DNA of 5,083 nucleotides, taken from Lachnospiraceae bacterium (GTDB lineage Bacteria; Bacillota_A; Clostridia; Lachnospirales; Lachnospiraceae). Positions within the stretch are counted from its first letter, which is position 1; every line of letters starts with the position of its first letter. A program made the translations under genes and the position numbers. The stretch spans positions 1 to 5,083 of the forward strand of contig JAFZKM010000197.1 in assembly GCA_017553665.1 (NCBI GenBank), read 5' to 3'. Under the pieces are notes generated by a model that worked only from the letters and a program-made list of their open reading frames with translations, had not been told where the DNA came from and did not search any database. Below, in pieces: positions 1-5,083 of this stretch.

Positions 1-215
1 AGAACCGTGATACGGTCATCATATGCATGACAGCGGACGCGGTCACCGGCGCGAAGGAAAGATACCTTGCGGGCGGATTCGATGATTATCTGACGAAGCC
101 CGTGGATTCGGTAGAGCTGAAACGCATGATCATGAAGTATCTTCCCCGCGAGAAGGTGACCAAGAGCGTGCTAGGAGAATTCAGCGGAAGAACCGGAGGT
201 ATCGAGGATGTATAA
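1..215 (+). CDS. C-terminal end of a receiver-domain protein, probably a hybrid sensor histidine kinase (5' truncated)
   Basis: The reading frame is open from the left edge (first full codon at 3) to the TAA at 213-215. The visible 70 residues are the last third of a response-regulator receiver domain. A beta-4 strand leads into CMTADAV, whose Thr (codon 30-32) is the conserved switch residue. After AKERYLAGGFDDY comes LTKPVD, whose Lys (codon 96-98) is the invariant receiver lysine, and then a final helix ending at KYLP. About 20 unstructured residues follow, with no Hpt or DNA-binding domain. The phosphoacceptor Asp lies outside the window. The TADAV...GFDDYLTKPVD style is typical of receivers at the C-terminus of clostridial hybrid kinases, so that is the preferred reading; a stand-alone receiver protein cannot be excluded. 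The last 8 nt overlap the next gene, pointing to one operon and a shared pathway. Confidence 0.85.
   Translation, partial: NRDTVIICMTADAVTGAKERYLAGGFDDYLTKPVDSVELKRMIMKYLPREKVTKSVLGEFSGRTGGIEDV
195..200 (+). promoter_or_regulatory. Shine-Dalgarno site of the AraC-type response regulator
   Basis: GGAGGT lies 7 nt upstream of the ATG at 208, inside the last codons of the upstream receiver gene. It is near-consensus with good spacing and supports the start at 208 rather than an internal Met. Confidence 0.8.
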
Positions 216-966
216 GGTATTTCTGGTAGATGATGATGAGCTGATCCTCGAAGAGCTGATAGACCGTGTCCCGTGGCTGGACAATGCTTTTGAGGTCGTG
301 GGCATGCGGACGGATCCCGCGGCGGCGCTCGGTGAGATCATCGAGAAGGCCCCGGATGTCGTATTCTGCGATCTGAAAATGCCCGGCATGGACGGGAACG
401 AACTTATGGGAAAGATCAAAGCGGCGGGCGTTGACTGCGAATTTGTCATGCTCTCCGCTTATAACGATTTTGAGGATGTGAGGAGGTTTTTCCAGGGCTC
501 CGGTTTTGACTATATATTAAAGCCCGTAAGGGACATCGAGATGCAGCTGGTGCTTGAGCGCCTGAATTCCAGACTGTCGAAGCTGAGACCCCAGAAGGGC
601 TACAGCGCCGGCGAGGAGGAAAAGGACGAAGCGGATGAAGGCGAGCCGGCGAGCGCGTTCGACAGGATCCTCGGGTATACCGAAGAGCATTATGCCGAGA
701 AGCTCACGCTGGACAGCCTCGCCGAAGAATTCGGTTATTCCAGGAACTATATCTGCAGGCTTTTCCAGAAGAATACCGGCAGGTCGCTGAACGTTTATCT
801 GACGGATCTCAGGATGCAGCACGCGTATGAACTGCTCAAAAAGCCCGATATGCTGATCAAGGAGGTCGCGCTGCAGACCGGATATTCGGACTATTATCAT
901 TTTTTCAAGGTGTTCAAAGAAAAATTCGGTTTTTCGCCGAAGGAAATGCGAGATAAAGAAGAGTGA
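208..966 (+). CDS. YesN-type response regulator: receiver domain plus AraC-family HTH
   Basis: This 252-residue cytoplasmic transcription regulator has an N-terminal receiver domain (about 1-120) with a complete phosphorylation site. The acidic pocket is Asp8-Asp9-Asp10, the phosphoacceptor is Asp55 (CDLKMPGMDG), the switch residue is Ser83 (MLSAY), and Lys105-Pro106 complete it. An acidic linker (about 128-150, rich in Glu and Asp) leads to an AraC/XylS DNA-binding domain (about 151-252). Its first helix-turn-helix is near 168-187 (LDSLAEEFGYSRNYICRLF). The second, near 217-238, carries the family signature VALQTGYSDYYHFFKVF and ends in FGFSPKEMR. It is the short form of the family, without the long middle domain of some YesN proteins. 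Such regulators usually pair with YesM/LytS-class kinases, and one is encoded three genes downstream. Its own targets are not visible; carbohydrate uptake or degradation genes are the usual ones for this class. The gene overlaps its upstream neighbour by 8 nt and its downstream neighbour by 4 nt. Confidence 0.95.
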   Translation: MYKVFLVDDDELILEELIDRVPWLDNAFEVVGMRTDPAAALGEIIEKAPDVVFCDLKMPGMDGNELMGKIKAAGVDCEFVMLSAYNDFEDVRRFFQGSGFDYILKPVRDIEMQLVLERLNSRLSKLRPQKGYSAGEEEKDEADEGEPASAFDRILGYTEEHYAEKLTLDSLAEEFGYSRNYICRLFQKNTGRSLNVYLTDLRMQHAYELLKKPDMLIKEVALQTGYSDYYHFFKVFKEKFGFSPKEMRDKEE

Positions 967-2360
967 AACAAAGGATCGCGGTACTTATCCTGATAATGTG
1001 CATACTGGCCGGAGGCTGTGGCGTGGAATCACAGCCTCCGGTATTGCGCGTTGCGGTACCGTTTTCCGATTATGTGCAGGATCCTTCGACAAATTATTAC
1101 GTGAAATGGCTGGAGGAAAAGACCGGGCTGGAGCTTGACATTACCGTGGTCAGGATGACCGGAGTGACCGGGTATCTTGATGCCATGTTCTCATCCGACG
1201 CCGACATTGACGTGATCCTGTTCGGGGGAGATTTTTTGATCACCGAAGAGGAGCTGAAGGCTTACGCCGACGCGGGCGACATCGCGGCCATTGACGGGCG
1301 TATGTACTATGAGAATTACGGCAGCAGGGTTTCGGAGAGGGCAGGACAGATACTCTGGATCAATCAGGAATGGCTGACCAAGCTCGGACTTGCCGCCCCG
1401 CGGACCACGGACGAGCTTTATGCGGTCCTGAAGGCATTTAAGGAACAGGACCCGAACGGTAACGGGAAGGCCGATGAGATACCGCTCATCGGAGCTGCGG
1501 ACGACTATTGCTACATGCCGGTCGAATTGATCCTCAATTCATTCGTGAGCTGCGATCCGTATCACTCATATTTCGACCCTGCGAAGCAGGAAGCGGTCTG
1601 CGTCGCCGGAACCGATGAATTCCGCGAGGGGCTTGGATTCTGCGCGAAACTCTTTGACGACGGGCTGATAGACGGGAACTGCTTCACGAGGCATCTTAAC
1701 AGCCTTTCCGAAATGGTTAACAGCCCGAGTGACATTGTCGGCGCGTTCTGTACGGATTCCATCTCGGACGTCATTTACCAGGGCAATCCCGAGATCATGG
1801 CGCGTTTTGTGCATGTTTCGCCGCTCGAGGGACCGGACGGGACCAGAAATGCCCTTTATTACAGCGAAGAGCCTACGGTCGGCGCGGTTATCACGGGCAG
1901 GAGCACGAGGAAAGAGCAGGCAGTGCTGCTGATGGAGACGATGCTCAGCGAAGAGGCTTCACTGATCGCGCGCTACGGCGAGGAAGGCAAAGACTGGACC
2001 TTCTCGGACGGCAGGGATGTGAGCATTTACGGAACGGTCTCGACGATCTCAACGAAGAATTATATCTGGAACACTTCCCAGAACAAGAACCTGAACGGGA
2101 TCGGGCCCATGCATGTGCCCGAGAGGTATCTGGCCGGTGTTACCTGGAACGGAGTCAATTCGGACGCCGAGTATATAGACGCGAGAGCGCAGATGAGCTA
2201 CAGAGTGTTGCTTCCCGCGGACCCGGTCCTTCATGAGCCCGTGAGCGGACTCTCGGCTTACGTGGACCGCGCGATAGAGGATTTTGTTACGAGAGAAACC
2301 GACCCGGAGGATGATATCGAATGGGAAAGCTATTTGGAAGGCTTGCGTTATTTATACTGA
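963..2360 (+). CDS. LplA-like extracellular solute-binding lipoprotein (family 1, carbohydrate type)
   Basis: This 465-residue lipoprotein is probably anchored outside the membrane. The signal peptide has Lys2/Arg4, a hydrophobic core (5-15) and a lipobox ILAGGC with the lipidated Cys at 19. The mature part resembles the LplA/YtcQ group of ABC sugar-binding proteins: VKWLEEKTGLELD near the N-terminus, INQEWLTKLGL (about 133-143), TTDELYAVLKAFKEQ, then the EF-hand-like loop DPNGNGKADEIP (163-174), LEGPDG (288-293) and RYGEEGKDW (337-345). The loop resembles the calcium-binding loop of alginate-binding proteins; binding here is inferred. The start is GTG, because TAA at 954-956 closes the frame upstream and the next Met (12) would destroy the signal peptide. 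No well-placed Shine-Dalgarno is seen, so translation probably depends on reinitiation at the GTGA junction with the regulator gene. At 465 residues it is shorter than many relatives (about 500-560), and it ends abruptly inside the next gene. No permease is adjacent, so a sensory role is plausible. Confidence 0.9.
   Translation: MKQRIAVLILIMCILAGGCGVESQPPVLRVAVPFSDYVQDPSTNYYVKWLEEKTGLELDITVVRMTGVTGYLDAMFSSDADIDVILFGGDFLITEEELKAYADAGDIAAIDGRMYYENYGSRVSERAGQILWINQEWLTKLGLAAPRTTDELYAVLKAFKEQDPNGNGKADEIPLIGAADDYCYMPVELILNSFVSCDPYHSYFDPAKQEAVCVAGTDEFREGLGFCAKLFDDGLIDGNCFTRHLNSLSEMVNSPSDIVGAFCTDSISDVIYQGNPEIMARFVHVSPLEGPDGTRNALYYSEEPTVGAVITGRSTRKEQAVLLMETMLSEEASLIARYGEEGKDWTFSDGRDVSIYGTVSTISTKNYIWNTSQNKNLNGIGPMHVPERYLAGVTWNGVNSDAEYIDARAQMSYRVLLPADPVLHEPVSGLSAYVDRAIEDFVTRETDPEDDIEWESYLEGLRYLY
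1009..1041 (+). repeat. Perfect 12-bp inverted repeat inside the 5' part of the lipoprotein gene
   Basis: CCGGAGGCTGTG (1009-1020) and CACAGCCTCCGG (1030-1041) are exact reverse complements separated by 9 nt, with a possible extra G-T pair at 1008/1042. The RNA would form a stable G+C-rich hairpin starting 46 nt after the GTG start and covering codons 16-27, that is the lipobox end and the first mature residues. No T-run follows, so it is not an intrinsic terminator. A role in translation rate, mRNA processing or stability is possible but unproven. Confidence 0.7.
2306..2310 (+). promoter_or_regulatory. Shine-Dalgarno site of the second binding-protein gene
   Basis: GGAGG lies 10 nt before the ATG at 2321, within the coding sequence of the preceding lipoprotein gene. 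The spacing is slightly long but usable. It decides in favour of a start 40 nt before the end of the upstream gene. The nearer ATG at 2311 is in another frame and directly abuts the site. Confidence 0.65.
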
Positions 2361-3475
2361 TCATGGCAGCGCTGGCGGGCTGCGGCAAAAAAGAGAGCGA
2401 CGGATGGCTCGAGGCAGCGGCTCTTTACGCGGAGGAATCCGCGGCAGATCTGTACAAAAAGGCGCTTAAGGAGGATATCCTGATCGTTTATACGGTCACG
2501 ACCAGGGCAGCGCAGACAAAGGAGAGCTTTGAGGCACAGTATCCGGGGCTCTGCGTGGAGATAAGGGACTTAAGAAGCCCCGACCTGATCGATGCGGTCG
2601 AGGCGAATTTTAAGAACGGCGGCTCGGACTGTGATGTGGTGATCTGCACCGACAACAGCGGAGATTTCAGGGAAAGGCTTGTGAAGACTTCAGCGGTCGT
2701 CCGGTACCTTCCGGCGGATATCGCCGCGCATATGGGACCGCAGGGCAGCGATGAGCCCGTGAATTTTGTCAATGAAGCGGAGCTCCTCTTTTACAGCGCT
2801 CAGCGCTGGGATGCCTGTCCCATTACGAATATCTGGGAGCTTACCGAGGAAAGATATAAGGGCCTGATCTACATGCCCAATCCGCTGAGATCCTTTTCTA
2901 CCTACGCGCTCTGCGCGGCATCGTTTGAGCACGCGGACGACCTCAGAAAGGCTCTGGAGACTTACGGACACAGCGAAATAACCATACCTGACGGCAGCAG
3001 CGCGGCCGAGGTTTTCTGGAAAATGGCCGCGAAAAATATAATATTCACGAATTCCTCGGACGAGGTGGTCGAGGCGCTCGGAAACGGCGTGGCAGGCTTC
3101 GGCTTCGCGGTCTCGTCTAAGATGCGCCTGAACAGTCTGGGATACGGCCTCGTGCCGGTTTACGGGCTCGATCCGTTTTCGGGCTGCAGGACTTCATACG
3201 CGGTGATGCTCGCGAGGAATTCGAGAAATGTCAATACGGCTAAGCTTTTTATCCGCTGGATGATGGGCGAGGCTGACGGAAAGGGCGAAGGCTACAGCCC
3301 CTTCAATACTGAGGGAACCTGGCCCGCGAGGGACGATATCGCGGGCGTGAACGAAGTGTCTCTTGATGAGGCGTGCGTTATTTCGGCGCCTGTCGGAGAG
3401 GACGCCGCGGCAAGGCAGAAGATGGAGGATTTTTGGGCGCAGGTTCTTAAGAGCAGCGCTACGGAGCAGAAATGA
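2321..3475 (+). CDS. Extracellular solute-binding lipoprotein, AfuA/HptA-like (iron / hexose-phosphate class)
   Basis: This is a 384-residue lipoprotein. The signal peptide (Lys3, Arg7, hydrophobic 8-18) ends in the classic lipobox LAGC with Cys21. The mature domain follows the pattern of the Fbp/AfuA-type periplasmic binding proteins. A helix ADLYKKALKED precedes beta-strand ILIVYTV (53-59), then KESFEAQYPGLCVEI. CDVVICTDN follows, then NIWELTEERYKGLIYMPNP (from 170), the late segment AKLFIRWMMG, and FNTEGTWPARDDI (328-340). Relatives bind ferric iron, thiamine or phosphorylated sugars. The ligand cannot be read from sequence, but sensory HptA of staphylococci belongs to this group. It is unrelated in sequence to the binding protein just upstream. 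Its start overlaps that gene by 40 nt and its stop overlaps the kinase start (ATGA), tying it to signalling genes. No transporter permease or ATPase gene is adjacent, so it may be a co-receptor instead of a transport component. Confidence 0.88.
   Translation: MGKLFGRLALFILIMAALAGCGKKESDGWLEAAALYAEESAADLYKKALKEDILIVYTVTTRAAQTKESFEAQYPGLCVEIRDLRSPDLIDAVEANFKNGGSDCDVVICTDNSGDFRERLVKTSAVVRYLPADIAAHMGPQGSDEPVNFVNEAELLFYSAQRWDACPITNIWELTEERYKGLIYMPNPLRSFSTYALCAASFEHADDLRKALETYGHSEITIPDGSSAAEVFWKMAAKNIIFTNSSDEVVEALGNGVAGFGFAVSSKMRLNSLGYGLVPVYGLDPFSGCRTSYAVMLARNSRNVNTAKLFIRWMMGEADGKGEGYSPFNTEGTWPARDDIAGVNEVSLDEACVISAPVGEDAAARQKMEDFWAQVLKSSATEQK
3463..3466 (+). promoter_or_regulatory. Shine-Dalgarno site of the sensor kinase gene
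   Basis: GGAG lies 5 nt upstream of the ATG at 3472, inside the last codons of the preceding gene. Together with the ATGA stop/start overlap it supports this start and translational coupling. Confidence 0.6.
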
Positions 3476-5083
3476 AGGAAAGAGGACTCGTAAGACGATT
3501 CATGATATTGATCGCGGCACTGAGCGTAAGCCTGGTGCTTCTTTGGGTTGGCTTTTATTTCATTACCGAGCGCATCACGCAGCGCAACATGCGCCTGCAG
3601 GCCGAGACCGCGTCACAGGCGCTGGTCATGGCTGTTGAGGACGAACTGCTGCGCCTTGAGGACGTATCATATTCGCTGAGCCATGATGACAGGGTAGTTC
3701 TGACCGCTGCGCAGAATGACACGGCCGCATTCTACGATATCGCCGGAAAGCTCGCGAACGGACTGCCGTTGAGCATTTCCGAGACCGACAATATCGACGA
3801 TATAATCATTTTCAACGAAAACGGGGATTTTTACCGCCTTAAGGGCAGGATATCGAATACGACGCTCAAGAGGGTTTCGTACCTCATTGAGAGCGGGAGC
3901 GACAGGACATTTACCGTATCATACAACAACGGCAGTTATATCGGGACATATTCGAAAATAGGCGCCGGCACGGAGCATTCGGGCTATATCGTGCTCCTGA
4001 TGGAGGAGACCGGACTCAAGCGCCTGCTGGGTATAGTAAATGATATCGACTATATCAACGCGGCGCTGATGGCGGGAGACCGCCTTCTCTGCTCGAACAG
4101 GGAGCTTTCCGAGGCCGATCTGCAGGACCTTTCGGACGCGGTGTTCGTCAGGGAAAAATCGATCGGTCTTTCATCCTTCAGGCTGATCGTATATTGCAGG
4201 GAAGGCATTTCCGAGGGTCTTGCGCTTTATTTCAGGATAGCGCTGCCCATCACGATCCTTATCCTGATCGCGGTTGTTTTATTCTTCTCGAGGTATCTTC
4301 GAAAGCATATGCTTGAACCGATCAATACGGTTATCAACGATACCAGGAACGTGACCTCGAAGCCGCTCGCGCATACGGGTGAGGAGTATTTTGACGGCCT
4401 GGTCGATCATGTAAATGAGATGCTTGTCCGAATCGAGGAAAAGGAGCACGCTCTCTACGAATCCGAGGCGCGCGCGAGGGAGGCCGATCTTGAAAAGGAG
4501 AGGACTCTTATCTCACTCCTCAAAAAACAGATAAGCGCGCACTTCACCGTAAATACATTGAACGTTGTTCGAGCGCTTGTAAATAAGGGTGAAAAGGAAG
4601 AGGCGGCGCGGATCTGCGACGAGCTTTCGACTCTTCTGCGCTACGCGAACGCGGCCGAAGAGGATATCAGCCTCATGGAAGAGTTCTATGTGCTCGAGCA
4701 GTATGTGGGCATTATGAAGGCACGTTATCCGGGCAGGATAGAGGCGGATTTTGAGATGGACGACGCGTTTGCCGACATCTTCATACCGCGCATGCTGATA
4801 CAGCCCATCATAGAGAACGCGATAGTTCACGGACTTCAGGGTCGTCCCGGAAAGATATCCGTATCCGCGGAGATTGGCGAGACCGGGATCGCGATCGCGG
4901 TTGAAGACAACGGAGCAGGCATGAGCAAAGCCGCGCTCGCGGAGCTGCGTGAGAGTATAAAAGAGAATGAAAACGGCGGCAGATCGGGCCTTAACCATGT
5001 GGCGCTCAGCAATATTGAACACCGTATCAAGATGGTCTGCGGCAGCGAATACGGTATAGAAATAGAGTCGGAGCAGGGGCACG
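3472..5083 (+). CDS. YesM/LytS-class membrane sensor histidine kinase (3' truncated by window end)
   Basis: The frame is open for 537 codons to the right edge. A first membrane helix (about 10-31) is followed by an extracytoplasmic domain of about 220 residues. Strand-rich segments such as IDDIIIFNENGDFYRL (108-123) suggest a double-Cache-like fold. A second helix (about 256-273) leads to a HAMP-like stretch with LEPI (281-284) and a charged coiled coil (about 325-352). The His_kinase box is QISAHFTVNTLN (353-364), with the presumed phospho-His at 357; the family norm is QINPHFLYNTLN. The ATPase domain has an N-box QPIIENAIVHG (444-454), a G1 box VEDNGAGM (477-484) and a divergent G2 region GLNHVALSNI (506-515). 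The sequence reaches YGIEIESEQGH, normally very close to the end of this family, so only some 10-25 residues are probably missing. It is the likely partner of the AraC-type regulator upstream. The two lipoproteins encoded between them could deliver ligand to its outer domain (inferred). Confidence 0.93.
   Translation, partial: MKERGLVRRFMILIAALSVSLVLLWVGFYFITERITQRNMRLQAETASQALVMAVEDELLRLEDVSYSLSHDDRVVLTAAQNDTAAFYDIAGKLANGLPLSISETDNIDDIIIFNENGDFYRLKGRISNTTLKRVSYLIESGSDRTFTVSYNNGSYIGTYSKIGAGTEHSGYIVLLMEETGLKRLLGIVNDIDYINAALMAGDRLLCSNRELSEADLQDLSDAVFVREKSIGLSSFRLIVYCREGISEGLALYFRIALPITILILIAVVLFFSRYLRKHMLEPINTVINDTRNVTSKPLAHTGEEYFDGLVDHVNEMLVRIEEKEHALYESEARAREADLEKERTLISLLKKQISAHFTVNTLNVVRALVNKGEKEEAARICDELSTLLRYANAAEEDISLMEEFYVLEQYVGIMKARYPGRIEADFEMDDAFADIFIPRMLIQPIIENAIVHGLQGRPGKISVSAEIGETGIAIAVEDNGAGMSKAALAELRESIKENENGGRSGLNHVALSNIEHRIKMVCGSEYGIEIESEQGH

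Noticed and set aside
431..465. TTGACT at 431 with TATAAC at 460 as an internal promoter
   Set aside because: The spacer is 23 nt, too long for a typical sigma-A promoter, and the region codes for conserved receiver residues.
506..516. AT-rich TTGAC...TATATATT stretch in the regulator gene as an internal promoter
   Set aside because: The two hexamer-like elements directly adjoin with no 16-18 nt spacer, and the stretch encodes the conserved FDYILKP receiver motif.
517..900. Minus-strand open frame of 127 residues opposite the AraC-type regulator
   Set aside because: It lies entirely within a well-conserved receiver/HTH gene on the + strand, has no recognisable family and no sign of its own promoter.
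1009..1041. Inverted repeat as a rho-independent terminator or attenuator
   Set aside because: The stem is strong, but the downstream sequence begins TATTGCGCG with no T-run, and the open reading frame continues through it for over 1.3 kb.
1696..1725. Direct repeat TTAACAGCC (1696-1704 and 1717-1725)
   Set aside because: Only 9 bp, two copies and in different codon contexts within a coding region; it is within what chance allows and has no flanking element structure.
4887..4898. GATCGCGATCGC palindromic stretch in the kinase gene
   Set aside because: A single copy of a G+C-rich palindrome that encodes Ile-Ala-Ile-Ala codons; there is no array or other copy in the window suggesting a signal site.
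4513..5082. Long minus-strand open frame (189 residues, open at the right edge) opposite the kinase gene
   Set aside because: The + strand here encodes an unmistakable histidine-kinase H-box, N-box and G1 box in a continuous 537-codon frame. The antisense translation shows no recognisable domain and is a codon-bias shadow.

Overview
The window looks like part of a Firmicutes genome, most likely Clostridia and close to Lachnospiraceae. The base composition is moderately G+C-rich by eye. The assignment rests on protein style: a YesM-type histidine kinase, a YesN-type AraC response regulator, and two lipoprotein solute-binding proteins of kinds common in gut and rumen Clostridia. It is inferred, not proven. 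All coding is on the + strand and there is essentially no intergenic DNA.

Layout: (1) the C-terminal end of a protein finishing in a receiver domain, probably a hybrid sensor kinase (1-215); (2) a short REC + AraC-HTH response regulator (208-966); (3) an LplA-like family-1 carbohydrate-binding lipoprotein with an EF-hand-like loop (963-2360); (4) a second, unrelated lipoprotein of the iron/hexose-phosphate (AfuA/HptA-like) binding class (2321-3475); (5) a membrane-bound YesM/LytS-class histidine kinase cut off by the window end (3472-5083+). Successive genes overlap by 8, 4, 40 and 3 nt, so they are almost certainly one translationally coupled operon. No promoter, terminator, tRNA, rRNA, CRISPR array or mobile element is visible.

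Working model (inference): this is a signalling cassette. The two tethered binding proteins capture extracellular ligands and present them to the extracytoplasmic domain of the YesM-like kinase, which phosphorylates Asp55 of the AraC-type regulator. That regulator would then activate genes outside the window, perhaps carbohydrate uptake or degradation. The upstream receiver-terminated protein may add a second input. No permease or ATPase gene lies between the binding proteins and the signalling genes. This recalls the staphylococcal HptRSA and clostridial XylFII-LytS three-component sensors, but here with two binding proteins and possibly two kinases.

Points worth a second look are the double binding-protein arrangement, a perfect 12-bp inverted repeat just after the lipobox codons of the first binding protein, the 40-nt overlap that embeds a signal peptide in another gene's C-terminus, and the unusual H-box and G2-box of the kinase.
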